DNA of 47,653 nucleotides from the NCBI GenBank assembly GCA_964469935.1, contig CAYXZQ010000007.1, positions 1-47,653 on the forward strand, given 5' to 3'. Origin of the DNA: CAYXZQ01 sp964469935 (GTDB lineage Archaea; Nanobdellota; Nanobdellia; Woesearchaeales; DSVV01). The translations under genes and the position numbers were made by a program. Positions 1 to 8,054 of the stretch are shown piece by piece. How positions within the stretch are numbered: position 1 is the first letter of the stretch; every line of letters begins with the position of its first letter. The notes under the pieces are model-generated. The model did not search any database. It had not been told where the DNA came from and saw only the letters and a list, made by a program, of their open reading frames with translations.

Positions 1-56
1 CAGACGCACACGAAGTCTCCCTCGCATGCAAGGTTATAGATGTCAAGAGCGAGAAT

Positions 57-809
57 CTATGCGACCCTCCTGACCTCTTTTCTTGCTGGGATGCTCTGCT
101 CGTCAAGCAGCATGCCTACACCGTTCCTGGCTGCAATTTCATTCAGCACAGCTGCAATCCCGCCGCGGGTCGCATCCTTGGCGCACCTAATCATACCCCT
201 GACAGAATCAATCTCATCCAGCAGGGGCCTTGAGTCGCTCTTCACGTCAGAGCTGAAGTTAAACCTCTTTGACAGGAGCGCTGCAGCGTGCTCGCCGATG
301 CCTCCTGAAATTAGTATCCTGTCTCCGGGGACAGGCTTTCCTGTCAGGAGCTCGCCCTTTTCAGCGACGCCTACGCCTGAAGTGTTCAGTATCAGCTTGT
401 CCAGCTTTCCCCTCTCCATGACTTTTGTGTCCCCTGTCACTACGGGGACTCCTGTATCCTTAGATATCCTCTTGACAGATGCCATTATCTTCTCCAGCTC
501 CTGGACAGGGAAACCCTCTTCGATGATGGCTGCGATAGAGAGGCCGAGTGGCCCTGCGCCCATGACAGCAAGGTCGTTGATTGTCCCGCATATGGCAAGC
601 TTTCCGATATCGCCGCCGGGAAAGAAAAGCGGGTCCACTATGAACGAGTCTGTGGTGAATATGATATGGCTGCCACCTGTCTCAATTGTTGCGGAATCAT
701 CATCATAACTCTTCCACCTGCCCCTGAAGAAGGGCCCAAGGCTCCTTATCAGCTCATCCATCTCCCTGCCGCCTGAACCATGGGCCAGGGTTATTATGTC
801 ATCTTTCAT
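57..809 (-). pseudogene. hypE: HypE hydrogenase maturation protein, interrupted by an in-frame TAG
   Basis: HypE dehydrates the thiocarboxamide made with HypF to a thiocyanate, the source of the CN ligands of the [NiFe] active site. The N-terminal motif LAHGSGGREMDELI (residues 8-21) and the body match the HypE/PurM-like ATP-binding fold. Reading stops at residue 250 in RKEVRRVA-TAG (bases 57-59). Beyond the TAG the same frame continues to the window edge as ILALDIYNLACEGDFVCV, which matches the usual HypE continuation (family: EILGLDPLYLACEG). The stop therefore sits exactly where HypE normally has Glu, a single GAG-to-TAG change. TAG is an ordinary stop for many neighbours, so this is probably a nonsense mutation or a sequencing error; amber suppression is possible. 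The gene overlaps the hypD stop by four bases (ATGA), so the two are translationally coupled. The C-terminus, with the reactive Cys, lies outside the window. Confidence 0.85.
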
Positions 810-1828
810 TTTCCTGCATCATGGTATATTGCGCATGCGCCTTCGCTCGATACCATACACGCCCCCTTGGGGTCCTCTGGCGTGCATGACACATTGTATA
901 GGGTGCATCCTGTCGGCTCTATCGCTCCCCTGAGCACGTCGGCGCACCTGCATGCTGTCTTTGCAGGCGCCGGTACGCCTCCTATAATTTTCTTGTATTT
1001 CAGTTTTGCATCCAGGCTTCTGTCCTTTACCTCCAGGCCTGATGACGCTATGTTCCCGATTCCCCTCCATAGGGAATCAGATGGTTCGAATACCTCATCC
1101 ATGAGCTTCCTTGCGACCGGGTTGCCTTCCGGCCTCACAGCCTCAGGGTATGCATTGACAACTTCCGGCCTGCCTTCCCTGATATTTCGGACCAGCTCGT
1201 CCACTGCCCGCAGGACAAGCTCGGGGGAAAAACCCGCAACAGCCTGGGCAACTCCTATCTCCTCAAAAGGCACTGTGCCTGTGATTGTCGCGACATGGCC
1301 GGGGTCGATGAATCCGTCAATCCTCACCTCGCCCGCAAGAAGCGCTTTCATTGCCGGCGGGATCAGCCTGTGGACAGAGTATACGCAGACGTCTCTCCCC
1401 AGGAGATACGCTGTCATGGGCGCTGTCGTCTCAAAGCCGATCCCGAAGAACACTATTTCAGGGTGACTTTTCCTGAGTACCAGCACCTCTTCGGCAGAGT
1501 AGACCTCGAAGACCTTCATCCCGGATGCCTTTGCCTTCTCAAGGCTCGAACCGCTTCCGGGGACCCTGAGCATGTCCCCATATGTCGCGACAGGGATGCC
1601 TATTTCTGCCAACGCAATCATGCAGTCTATGTCATGCCTGGGCGTCACGCATACAGGGCATCCAGGGCCGGAGATCAACCTGACATTATCAGGGAGCATC
1701 TCCCTGATGCCGTATCTCATGATGGTCCTTGTATGCCCTCCGCAGACCTCCATCAGGGTCATGTCCCTGCCGACAGCCTGGGCATTCTTCCTGATGGACG
1801 ACAGATGCTCCTCAAGGGCCTTGTCCAT
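806..1828 (-). CDS. hypD: HypD, Fe(CN)2CO cofactor assembly scaffold
   Basis: HypD is the iron-sulfur scaffold on which, with HypC, the Fe(CN)2CO group of [NiFe]-hydrogenases is built. Clear motifs are CGGHT (Cys29), GPGCPVCVTP (Cys57 and Cys60), GFETTAPMTA, and the C-terminal Cys-rich 4Fe-4S region (GCTLYNVSC...GAC...GAC). The chosen ATG (MDKALEEHL, 340 residues) lies about 10 bases after a GGAGG ribosome site. An in-frame ATG at 1849 is also open but has no ribosome site and overlaps hypC further. The gene overlaps hypC upstream and hypE downstream, giving a hypC-hypD-hypE operon. No hydrogenase structural gene is in the window, so the client enzyme must be encoded elsewhere. Confidence 0.95.
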   Translation of the reverse strand: MDKALEEHLSSIRKNAQAVGRDMTLMEVCGGHTRTIMRYGIREMLPDNVRLISGPGCPVCVTPRHDIDCMIALAEIGIPVATYGDMLRVPGSGSSLEKAKASGMKVFEVYSAEEVLVLRKSHPEIVFFGIGFETTAPMTAYLLGRDVCVYSVHRLIPPAMKALLAGEVRIDGFIDPGHVATITGTVPFEEIGVAQAVAGFSPELVLRAVDELVRNIREGRPEVVNAYPEAVRPEGNPVARKLMDEVFEPSDSLWRGIGNIASSGLEVKDRSLDAKLKYKKIIGGVPAPAKTACRCADVLRGAIEPTGCTLYNVSCTPEDPKGACMVSSEGACAIYHDAGK

Positions 1829-2039
1829 GCTCCACCATCCTCCTTGCATTTATAAGGCTCTCGTCGGCTGTCACCGTGTCGATGACCTGTATCGCGAATC
1901 CAGCATGAACGAGGACGAAGTCCCCCACAGACACTTTTCCCAATAGCGAGACATTGGCCTCCTTCTGCACCCCGTCATAATCGACCACCGCAGAGTCATC
2001 CCTGATGCTCAGGACCTTGCCGGGTATTGCATAGCACAT
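1812..2039 (-). CDS. hypC: HypC/HybG hydrogenase maturation chaperone
   Basis: This small chaperone shuttles the Fe(CN)2CO unit from HypD to the hydrogenase large subunit. The protein begins MCYAIPGKV, the family signature in which Cys2 is the essential ligand. Cys2 must directly follow the initiator Met, so the start is this ATG and not the open Met six codons upstream (2057). At 75 residues it has normal family length, with a typical OB-like middle (VGDFVLVHAGFAIQVID). It is the first gene of the hypCDE operon. The hypD start lies inside its last codons. Confidence 0.95.
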   Translation of the reverse strand: MCYAIPGKVLSIRDDSAVVDYDGVQKEANVSLLGKVSVGDFVLVHAGFAIQVIDTVTADESLINARRMVEHGQGP

Positions 2040-2078
2040 GGACAGAACATAATTCAAACTACATTAAATAATTATTGT

Positions 2079-3170
2079 TCAGGCAAAGAAGTTCAGCGCC
2101 GCATTGCAGCATCCTAGGAACTTGATTTCCTGCCTCTTTATGAGGTATATGGGAATCTTTGCGAGGATTTCAGACATTTTCTCATGCTGCTCGAACTCCT
2201 TCATGAAATTCATGAGTATCCTGCTCTTGTCGCTAAGCCTTTTTATGCTGTTCCAAACCAGCCTGTCTGTCATGAAGAGCCCTGTGTAGCATTCGCTTGT
2301 TAGGGCCAGGCCCTTGCAGAACCTCGCGTAGAAGGTCGTGAACATGTCCACTGTATTCCTGCACGTCCTGTTAATGTGATAGCTCATCACTATCATGTCA
2401 ACCTTCTCACCAGTCTTCAGATTCTTGATCTTAGACGTCTTCGCGCTCCGGTCAGACCTTGCGTAGTAGCTGAATATGTTCTCCAGGCCCCTGTCCGAGA
2501 GCACCCTCTCGTATTCAGGGTGAACCTTGCTCCTGCCCGGAGCCTTTGCCTTCAGGAACCTGAGCAGCTCCATCTCGTCTCCGCTGTCGATTATCGTGTC
2601 AGCGTGACCTCCCTCTGAAGACAGGGGGCGGTGCATCTTCCTGTTTCCGTCGTAGGGGGCGATGGTCATGCCGAGACCTGTCCGGATGCCTACTACAGCC
2701 AATGTGTCTGTCTTTGTCCCGGGCCATGTCCTGTCCATGCCCACATGCGGGACCTTGATGACATCATCCTCGAGATCCAGGAAATCGACTCCGTAACCAT
2801 AGGCCTCGAAATTGTTCAGGAGCAGCACCTTTTTAAAACCCGTCTTCGAGATGACGTCGTTCCTGTCGATCTCGATGCCTGAGTTAGTAAGCTTGATTTT
2901 CGCCCTCTTGCCGAACACTGGCCCGGGCGCTGCTATGACGCAAGTCCGGGCATCTGCCCTGAAATGTTCCATTGCCTGCTCTTTGAAAATGACCAAGAAA
3001 TCAGTTATGTTCACCGCATCCCTGACAGCTCTCTCTTCCTTGAAGAGTATCGAGAAATCATTACCCTTGCCTATGCCGACAAGCGCAGCTTCAAGAGTGC
3101 TGCCTGAGATATAAGCCGCAATCACGTATTCTTGAAAGCCCTTGCCGGACTGCCCCTTAGGTCTCTTCAA
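2079..3170 (-). CDS. glk: Glucokinase, bacterial Glk (PF02685) type
   Basis: The likely reaction is ATP-dependent phosphorylation of glucose to glucose-6-phosphate in the cytoplasm. Motifs in order resemble Glk-family kinases: an IAAPGPV segment, LTNSGIEID, LLLNNFEAYGYGV (family form: INDFEAVGYG), GIRTGLGM for the phosphate loop, and SSEGGHAD, the sugar-binding signature. At 363 residues it is slightly longer than bacterial Glk, with a charged N-terminus. The start is TTG, about six bases after a GAGGAG ribosome site; the nearby ATG is in another frame and hits a stop at once. A TATA-like stretch sits about 35 bases upstream. Archaea more often use ROK or ADP-dependent sugar kinases, so transfer from bacteria is plausible. 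The exact hexose substrate cannot be read from the sequence. Confidence 0.8.
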   Translation of the reverse strand: MKRPKGQSGKGFQEYVIAAYISGSTLEAALVGIGKGNDFSILFKEERAVRDAVNITDFLVIFKEQAMEHFRADARTCVIAAPGPVFGKRAKIKLTNSGIEIDRNDVISKTGFKKVLLLNNFEAYGYGVDFLDLEDDVIKVPHVGMDRTWPGTKTDTLAVVGIRTGLGMTIAPYDGNRKMHRPLSSEGGHADTIIDSGDEMELLRFLKAKAPGRSKVHPEYERVLSDRGLENIFSYYARSDRSAKTSKIKNLKTGEKVDMIVMSYHINRTCRNTVDMFTTFYARFCKGLALTSECYTGLFMTDRLVWNSIKRLSDKSRILMNFMKEFEQHEKMSEILAKIPIYLIKRQEIKFLGCCNAALNFFA

Positions 3171-3255
3171 AGCATTCTCCTCTTTTTCAGTTGTTAAGGT
3201 TGCAGTATATAAATATTATATAAATCTTATGAAATTTCGGATATCCGATGCAGGA

Positions 3256-4266
3256 TTAGTCCAGGCCGTATCTCTCCCTGAGAATCCTCGCTGCGGCCCG
3301 GATATCGTCGGAATCGATGCTGATATCATATGCAAGGTCGCCTATGGAGTGCATGTAGAGCGGGTCGTAATACTTCTCGAGCAGGACCTGCATGAACATC
3401 CCTGTCTCGCCCTTGTCGAGGAATCCAAGAAGCTCTGAGACTGTCTTCTTCCCAAGCCTGCTCTCAAGCCCTTTTGTTATCTCCCTGACGTTTGCAACAT
3501 CTCTGGGGCTGTCCGCGTATATCGATGCCAGCCTCTTCACCCTGCTCCTGAGGGTGCATCCCACCCTGACATTCACGCCTCTCTTCATCGCCGAGAAAAG
3601 GAACCCCGGCATTATTATATTGCCTATCTTCCTGCTCTCCCCTTCGATGAGGATGTTTTTTCTTTTGCTGAGCCTCTGCAGTTCCTGGAGCAGGAGAGAC
3701 TCGAACATCTTCTGGGTGTGCGGAAAAAGCCCGACGGCACCGTAGACAGAGCTCCTGTGCCGTGCCAGCCCCTCTAGGTCCAGGCTGTCTTTGAATTGCT
3801 TGAGAAGCTCAGTCTTGCCGCTTCCTGTGAGGCCGTGGAGCACGACTAGCCCGGGTTTAAGGGAAAAGCTCTCGAGCTGCTCCCTCACGTGCTTCCTGTA
3901 AGACTTGTATCCTCCGGAAAGCTGGAAGCATCCGAGCCCCATGCTCTGTGCAAGCCCTGTGATGGTCTTTGAGCGCATGCCCCCTCTCCAGCAGTAGATG
4001 ACTGGAGTCCTCTCGTTGAATTCCAATAGCTTATTTTTTATGCTCTCTATCTTCCTGCCGTATATCTCCATGCCCTTCTCAATCGCGAGCTCCTGGCTGA
4101 CCTGCTTGTACATGGTCCCGATGAGTGCCCGCTCCTCATTGTCGAATATAGGGATGTTGACTGCGCCCGGGACATGGTCCTTCTCGAACTCGACAGGCGC
4201 GCGGGTGTCTATGTACAATGCATCTTCGATATCAAGACTTCTGGCGTAATCAATCTTTTCGACCAT
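3256..4266 (-). CDS. mnmH: tRNA 2-selenouridine synthase (MnmH/SelU), single chain
   Basis: MnmH converts 2-thiouridine at tRNA wobble position 34 to 2-selenouridine using selenophosphate, through a geranylated intermediate. The N-terminal rhodanese domain carries the active-site loop YCWRGGMRS (Cys92). The C-terminal P-loop domain carries GLTGSGKT (residues 145-152). The start chosen is MVEKIDYARS, 336 residues, close to the bacterial length; 55 upstream in-frame codons show no family similarity and were excluded. The methyltransferase gene diverges from its 5' end 75 bases away. In methanogens SelU is reported as two split proteins, so a one-chain version in an archaeon is notable. Selenophosphate synthase is not in the window. 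Confidence 0.9.
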   Translation of the reverse strand: MVEKIDYARSLDIEDALYIDTRAPVEFEKDHVPGAVNIPIFDNEERALIGTMYKQVSQELAIEKGMEIYGRKIESIKNKLLEFNERTPVIYCWRGGMRSKTITGLAQSMGLGCFQLSGGYKSYRKHVREQLESFSLKPGLVVLHGLTGSGKTELLKQFKDSLDLEGLARHRSSVYGAVGLFPHTQKMFESLLLQELQRLSKRKNILIEGESRKIGNIIMPGFLFSAMKRGVNVRVGCTLRSRVKRLASIYADSPRDVANVREITKGLESRLGKKTVSELLGFLDKGETGMFMQVLLEKYYDPLYMHSIGDLAYDISIDSDDIRAAARILRERYGLD

Positions 4267-4341
4267 GCTTGAAAGGGGATTGACGCATCGTATATTAATA
4301 TTTATGAAAACTTTATATAACCGGGTCTTTTCCTTCAGGCC

Positions 4342-5463
4342 ATGGAAGGGCTTGTCATATGCCACAGGGGCGTCGAGAGGACCGTGGAGAAAGAGATAAG
4401 GGAGCTGCTGAAAAAAAAGCCCACAGTCCATGAGACCGCGCTCTCATTTTCCGTGAAGGATGAGAAAGAGCTTGCAAAGCTCTGCTACAGGTCCCAGTCA
4501 GCGCTCAGGGTCCTGCTTCTTCTCGGGACTGCCAGGGCATATCCTGAGCAGGAGAAGACCCTGAAGTCCATTGACGGCTCCATAGCGAAGATGGAACTCT
4601 CGGGGTGGCTACAAAAAAGGACATTCAAGGCAGAATGCAGGCGGGTCGGGGAGCATGAATACTCGGGCCCGGACATCGCAGCGGGAGCAGGAGAGAGCAT
4701 CATCAGGAAGACCAAGGCCAAGGTTTCGCTAGACGAGCCGGATGTTGTAGTCTATATATACATCCACGGCAAGGACTGCTATATCGGGCTGGACCTTTCA
4801 GGTTTCGACCTCTCGAAGAGGGACTACAAGGTCTTCATACATCCTGATTCATTGAATTCCACAGTGGCATATGCGCTGTTTCGGGAGAGCGGCTTTGCCA
4901 AAGGGACGATGCTCGACCCCTTCTGCGGGGCAGGGACAATACCGATAGAGGCAGCGCTGTACCTGAACAGGATATCGCCTCATTTCTACAGGAAGGACAG
5001 GTTCGCCATGCACAGGTGGTTGGACTGCAGTCTTGAGGAATTCGACGAGAGGCAGAAAAGCGGCACAGGGATAATCGCTTCCGACCATATCCTCAAGTCG
5101 GTCAGGTCGACAAAGAGCAATGCCAAGCTTGCAGGAGTCGAAAAAAGCATAAAGACCACCAGGATGGACATCGAGTGGCTTGACACGAAGCTTGACGAAG
5201 GCTCTGTGGGCATCATAATAACCAACCCGCCTTCCGAGTCAAAGGCCCATGACAGGAAGCAGGTGCAAAAGCTCTACAGGGAATTCTTCCACCAGGCAGA
5301 GTACATACTCGGCAGTGGGGGGAAGATCGCTGCGTGCCTCTACAGGGACGAGGCTTTCCTGTCCGAGGCAGGGAGCTTCAGGATTGAGAAGGAATTCTCC
5401 ATATGGCAGGGAAAGCAGGAGCTCAGGTGCCTGCTGCTAACCAAAGCAAAGCAAACTTTATAA
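4342..5463 (+). CDS. THUMP-domain tRNA (guanine-N2) methyltransferase, Trm14-like
   Basis: This is an S-adenosylmethionine-dependent methyltransferase with an N-terminal ferredoxin-like plus THUMP RNA-binding half (roughly residues 1-165) and a Rossmann catalytic half. The SAM motif is MLDPFCGAGT (from residue 190) and the catalytic motif is TNPP (Asn295). The arrangement matches the archaeal Trm14 / bacterial RlmL-N family, which makes N2-methylguanosine in tRNA position 6 or rRNA. Length is 373 residues, normal for Trm14. The exact base cannot be decided from sequence alone. It is transcribed divergently from the selenouridine synthase, so two RNA-modification genes share one intergenic region. 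Its last codons overlap the box A of the next gene. Confidence 0.88.
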   Translation: MEGLVICHRGVERTVEKEIRELLKKKPTVHETALSFSVKDEKELAKLCYRSQSALRVLLLLGTARAYPEQEKTLKSIDGSIAKMELSGWLQKRTFKAECRRVGEHEYSGPDIAAGAGESIIRKTKAKVSLDEPDVVVYIYIHGKDCYIGLDLSGFDLSKRDYKVFIHPDSLNSTVAYALFRESGFAKGTMLDPFCGAGTIPIEAALYLNRISPHFYRKDRFAMHRWLDCSLEEFDERQKSGTGIIASDHILKSVRSTKSNAKLAGVEKSIKTTRMDIEWLDTKLDEGSVGIIITNPPSESKAHDRKQVQKLYREFFHQAEYILGSGGKIAACLYRDEAFLSEAGSFRIEKEFSIWQGKQELRCLLLTKAKQTL

Positions 5464-5466
5464 AGT
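5455..5466. promoter_or_regulatory. Palindromic TATA box for the 5488 gene
   Basis: ACTTTATAAAGT is a perfect 12-base palindrome containing a consensus box A. Its centre is about 27 bases before the ATG at 5488, so the transcript is predicted to be leaderless. It overlaps the stop codon of the methyltransferase gene. Confidence 0.6.
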
Positions 5467-5487
5467 CTGCCTCCCAGAACATGCCTC

Positions 5488-5814
5488 ATGAAGCTGAGCT
5501 CCTATCGCAAGATAAATTTCTTCGAGATAGTGCTTCTCATCGTCGGTATCGGCGTGGGAGCGGTCGGCCTCTGGGTGATCGGAAGCCAGTACAGGGCCGA
5601 TCCGACATTATCATGGGAACTGTTCCAGACGGTCATTCTCTGGCTGTCGCTCATCATCCTGCTCATCCTTGCAGCGACCATGGAGGATGTCAAGGAAGAG
5701 CTTGGGATAATCATAAGAGAGCAGGTCAGGGAGACAAAGCTCCTCAAGGATATAAGCCAGAGGCAGCTGGACGAGATCAGGCTTCTCAGGGCAGAGCTGA
5801 CCAAGAAGAAATAG
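5488..5814 (+). CDS. Small two-helix membrane protein with cytoplasmic coiled coil
   Basis: No family was recognised. The 108-residue protein has two hydrophobic segments (about residues 10-32 and 46-64), followed by a highly charged helical tail rich in Glu, Arg, Lys and Leu (residues 65-108), probably a coiled coil facing the cytoplasm. It starts at an ATG placed for leaderless translation from the palindromic box A at 5455. RNase P RNA starts 37 bases after its stop. The sequence gives no direct functional clue. Confidence 0.75.
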   Translation: MKLSSYRKINFFEIVLLIVGIGVGAVGLWVIGSQYRADPTLSWELFQTVILWLSLIILLILAATMEDVKEELGIIIREQVRETKLLKDISQRQLDEIRLLRAELTKKK

Positions 5815-5817
5815 CAA

Positions 5818-5828
5818 TCTTTTTAAAT
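5818..5828 (+). promoter_or_regulatory. Box A promoter of RNase P RNA
   Basis: ATCTTTTTAAATG contains a TTTTTAAA box A centred about 27 bases before the predicted 5' end of the RNase P RNA at 5851, the normal archaeal spacing. It directly follows the stop codon of the preceding gene. Confidence 0.65.
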
Positions 5829-5850
5829 GAGATACCTGTCCTATGCCCAT

Positions 5851-6222
5851 GTAGGGGGGCTGCTTGACTGACGGACAGCAGTTATGGGGCTTTGGAGACC
5901 TTGTCTCAGGAGACCCACAGCATAATGTCTGAGGAAAGTCCGCCCACAACAACAGCCATGTATTTGGCAGCCACTCTTATGAGATCCTGAAAAGGATGGC
6001 AACCACTCAGAAACGGGACCGCCACAGGAATGGGATGATGAAGCGAAGCGGCAGGCGACTGGCGCGAGTTAACCTTCTGACGTCTCCTGTTGGAATGGAT
6101 GAAACGGTGAGCCCTGGCTTGTGCAAGCCTTTGAAGGCGCTTAGTAGAATGTCAAGGCAGAGCATCAGGGAAATCCTTTACGGATGGAGGCTCTGACAGA
6201 AGGCGGCTTACGGCTCCTCTAC
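5851..6222 (+). ncRNA. rnpB: RNase P RNA, archaeal type
   Basis: This is the catalytic RNA of RNase P, which trims 5' leaders from pre-tRNA. The conserved region I sequence GAGGAAAGTCCGCC is at 5931-5944 and conserved region V, ACAGAAGGCGGCTTA, at 6196-6210. The ends form helix P1: GTAGGGGGGCT (5851-5861) pairs with GGCTCCTCTAC (6212-6222) over 11 base pairs including three G-U pairs, which sets the boundaries. Region IV-like TAGTAGAATGTCAAGGCA lies near 6141-6158. The length of 372 bases is typical. A box A lies upstream and a T-rich stretch (TCTTCTTTTAT, about 6225-6235) follows as a likely terminator. Several short open frames inside it are spurious. Confidence 0.93.
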
Positions 6223-6240
6223 ATCTTCTTTTATATGAAA

Positions 6241-6250
6241 TAAAAAAAAA
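6241..6250 (-). terminator. U-tract terminator of leuA
   Basis: Read on the minus strand, a run of nine U residues begins four bases after the leuA stop codon. Archaeal transcription commonly ends at such U-tracts without a hairpin. Confidence 0.6.
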
Positions 6251-6254
6251 TCTT

Positions 6255-7895
6255 TCATCCCCTGCCATTGGCCATGTACCTTGACAATGCCTGCGAGTAG
6301 GCGATGGCGCCTGACCTGATCGTGTCTTCATGCCTGGCTCTTCCGACCCAGAGGGGCGTGTCCTTGCCGTACTCACCCGAAAAGCCGTTCGGGCTGAGGA
6401 CAATCGTAGTCTCAGCCACTGCCTTGTGAGTAGTCCCGACATTCTTCGGTTCATATAGCACGAGCTTTGGCTTGTCTTCACCGAGGCCGACCAAAGAATC
6501 GATCGCGCTGAACACTGCGTTTATCGAGCCCATGGGACCCTCGCCTTTCCAGTATTCGCTCTCCGGGGTGAAGTTGCTCACCTTCCTGTCGCCTCTGATA
6601 TTCATCGCCACCTGGGCTTCGTAAAACGCCCGGTAGAGCACCTTGTTGATGGCATGGTCCACAAATTCGACTTCATTGACTGCGTCGTAGATTAGGCTGT
6701 CGGCTATGACCCTGAGGTCAAGGTTGTCCAGGACCCCTTTCTCATCTGCAAGCGACTTTACTATCGGCACGATCTCACTGATTATTGTCCGGTCGGGGAA
6801 ATCATATCCTAGCCGGGCAAGCCTGAGCTTTACGCCCATCTTGCCTGATCTTGCAGTTATCTGGTGGGGCTCTCCTGTCCAGCCCACATCCTCGGGGGCG
6901 CAGAGCTGGTACAGGTTTTTGCCTTTGTTCATCGCCTTGACGACGCCGTCCTGATGGATGCCCGAGCTATGCCTGAATGCGTTCTCACCGACAACTGCCT
7001 TGTTGTAATGGACGTCGATGCCGGAATGCTCGGCAACAATCCTGCTTACGTAATTCAGAAGTTTCCTGTCCACATTGCTTGAGATATCATACCTGTCAGA
7101 ATGGATCGCGATGTTCTGGATGACCTCTTCGAGGGAGCAGTTGCCCGCCCTCTCGCCAAGACCGTTCATGGTCACCTCCACCTGGTGCACGCCGGAATCG
7201 ATTGCCTTGAGGGTCGTCGCTGTCGCAAGACCCAGGTCATTGTGATTGTGGATGGATAGCATCCTGTCAGATGCAGCAGGCACTATCTGCCTGAACAGGT
7301 CGATTGCATAAGTGATGTGGTCCGGGTGGGCATATCCCTCAGTATCCGGTATGTTGAGGACATCGGCACCAGCCTCAGATACAGCCTGGTAGAGATTGCC
7401 GATGAATTCTGCAAGAAAAGCCTTGCCATCCTGCCGCGACTCGACAAGGGCGCGGATTGCGTTCTGCGCCGAGAACTCGATCCTGCCCCTGCCATCCATT
7501 ATATCTCTTGCATGCTTGACCGCAGATGCGCTTGCCCTCACTATGTCTGAGGGATCCTTCCCATAGCTTATCAGGCCGCCCTCGCTTGTCATTATCGTGA
7601 ACACGTGAACAGTAGGCTTCGGGCTGGCCTTGATTGCGTCCCAGGTCCTGCTGATGATTTTATTGTCTGTTGTGGCAAGGCCGCATATGTAGGGTCCGTT
7701 GATCTTTTCAGCTATCTCCCTTACATCATTAAAATCTTTCTGGGATGAGGCCGGAAACCCAGCCTCTATCGTGTCCACTCCGAGCTCCCTGAGGGCTTCT
7801 GCAATGATATATTTTGATTTTTTTGTCCTGAACTCCTGGCAGGCCTGCTCGCCGTCCCTGAGCGTCGTGTCGAAAACTTCTATCTTCCTTGTCAT
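6255..7895 (-). CDS. leuA: 2-Isopropylmalate synthase (LeuA family)
   Basis: LeuA condenses acetyl-CoA with 2-oxoisovalerate, the first committed step of leucine synthesis. The HMGL-like TIM barrel opens with FDTTLRDGEQ (residues 8-17) and has the metal motif HNHND (His216, His218). The linker and a C-terminal LeuA regulatory/dimer-type domain (about residues 420-546) follow, with GPMGSINAVFSAID resembling the family allosteric segment. The C-terminus is somewhat divergent, so a citramalate or related synthase is possible. The start MTRKIEVF lies six bases after a clear AAGGAGG ribosome site; the open frame upstream is leader. Other leu genes are absent nearby. The long leader holds a leucine-rich small frame and a hairpin, which supports the leucine assignment and suggests leucine-responsive attenuation. 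Confidence 0.88.
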   Translation of the reverse strand: MTRKIEVFDTTLRDGEQACQEFRTKKSKYIIAEALRELGVDTIEAGFPASSQKDFNDVREIAEKINGPYICGLATTDNKIISRTWDAIKASPKPTVHVFTIMTSEGGLISYGKDPSDIVRASASAVKHARDIMDGRGRIEFSAQNAIRALVESRQDGKAFLAEFIGNLYQAVSEAGADVLNIPDTEGYAHPDHITYAIDLFRQIVPAASDRMLSIHNHNDLGLATATTLKAIDSGVHQVEVTMNGLGERAGNCSLEEVIQNIAIHSDRYDISSNVDRKLLNYVSRIVAEHSGIDVHYNKAVVGENAFRHSSGIHQDGVVKAMNKGKNLYQLCAPEDVGWTGEPHQITARSGKMGVKLRLARLGYDFPDRTIISEIVPIVKSLADEKGVLDNLDLRVIADSLIYDAVNEVEFVDHAINKVLYRAFYEAQVAMNIRGDRKVSNFTPESEYWKGEGPMGSINAVFSAIDSLVGLGEDKPKLVLYEPKNVGTTHKAVAETTIVLSPNGFSGEYGKDTPLWVGRARHEDTIRSGAIAYSQALSRYMANGRG

Positions 7896-7949
7896 GATAA
7901 TGCCTCCTTGTTGTTTTTTGAAATTTGATAGGAATATGCGGACTTGCAC

Positions 7950-7982
7950 GGGCCAAGCAGCAAGAAACGTTCTGCCTGGCCC
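7950..7982 (-). promoter_or_regulatory. Strong hairpin in the leuA leader
   Basis: On the minus-strand RNA, GGGCCAGGCAG (7982-7972) pairs with CTGCTTGGCCC (7960-7950) over 11 base pairs with one G-U pair and an 11-base loop. It begins three bases after the stop codon of the leucine-rich leader frame. The CTGCTT of the 3' arm also occurs in the leader as two Leu codons, so the 5' arm AGGCAG could pair with either, a possible switch of six base pairs. No U-tract follows directly, and the ribosome site lies about 43 bases downstream, so the mechanism is not obvious. Confidence 0.65.
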
Positions 7983-7985
7983 TGT

Positions 7986-8054
7986 TCACTCTAGCAGAAG
8001 CAGGCTAAGGACTAGTAAAACCCTGAATTTTGGTCTTAAGGTCCTGTTATGCAT
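7986..8054 (-). CDS. Leucine-rich leader peptide upstream of leuA
   Basis: A 22-codon frame begins ATG at 8054 and ends TGA at 7986: MHNRTLRPKFR then VLLVLSLLLLE. Eight of 22 residues are Leu, including four in a row (CTG CTT CTG CTA), just before the stop. A strong hairpin follows three bases later, then leuA. This is the classic design of a leucine attenuator (bacterial leuL), here in an archaeal leader. A GTGAT segment six bases before the ATG could be a ribosome site. One caution: the best box A (GTTTAAATC, 8077-8069) is centred only 19 bases from the ATG, so either transcription starts almost at the ATG or a promoter further upstream is used. The peptide itself is probably not functional beyond ribosome stalling. 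Confidence 0.6.
   Translation of the reverse strand: MHNRTLRPKFRVLLVLSLLLLE

Noticed and set aside
57..59. Selenocysteine or pyrrolysine insertion in hypE
   Set aside because: The codon is TAG, so not selenocysteine; a Pyl readthrough is not supported because TAG ends many other genes here and no pyl genes are seen. Kept only as an alternative in the finding.
1080..1095. GGTTCGAATAC resembling a tRNA T-loop
   Set aside because: It lies inside hypD in the coding frame and no acceptor stem or cloverleaf can be drawn around it.
40..1946. Long plus-strand open frames opposite hypE, hypD and hypC
   Set aside because: They are antisense shadows; the minus frames carry clear Hyp motifs and ribosome sites.
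3237..3248. TCGGATATCCGA palindrome near the mnmH end
   Set aside because: It is a perfect 12-base palindrome but lies about 55 bases upstream of the glk start region without any other sign of an operator; too short to claim.
5930..6480. Small open frames across the RNase P RNA
   Set aside because: They overlap the conserved regions and P1 helix of the RNA and have no ribosome sites.
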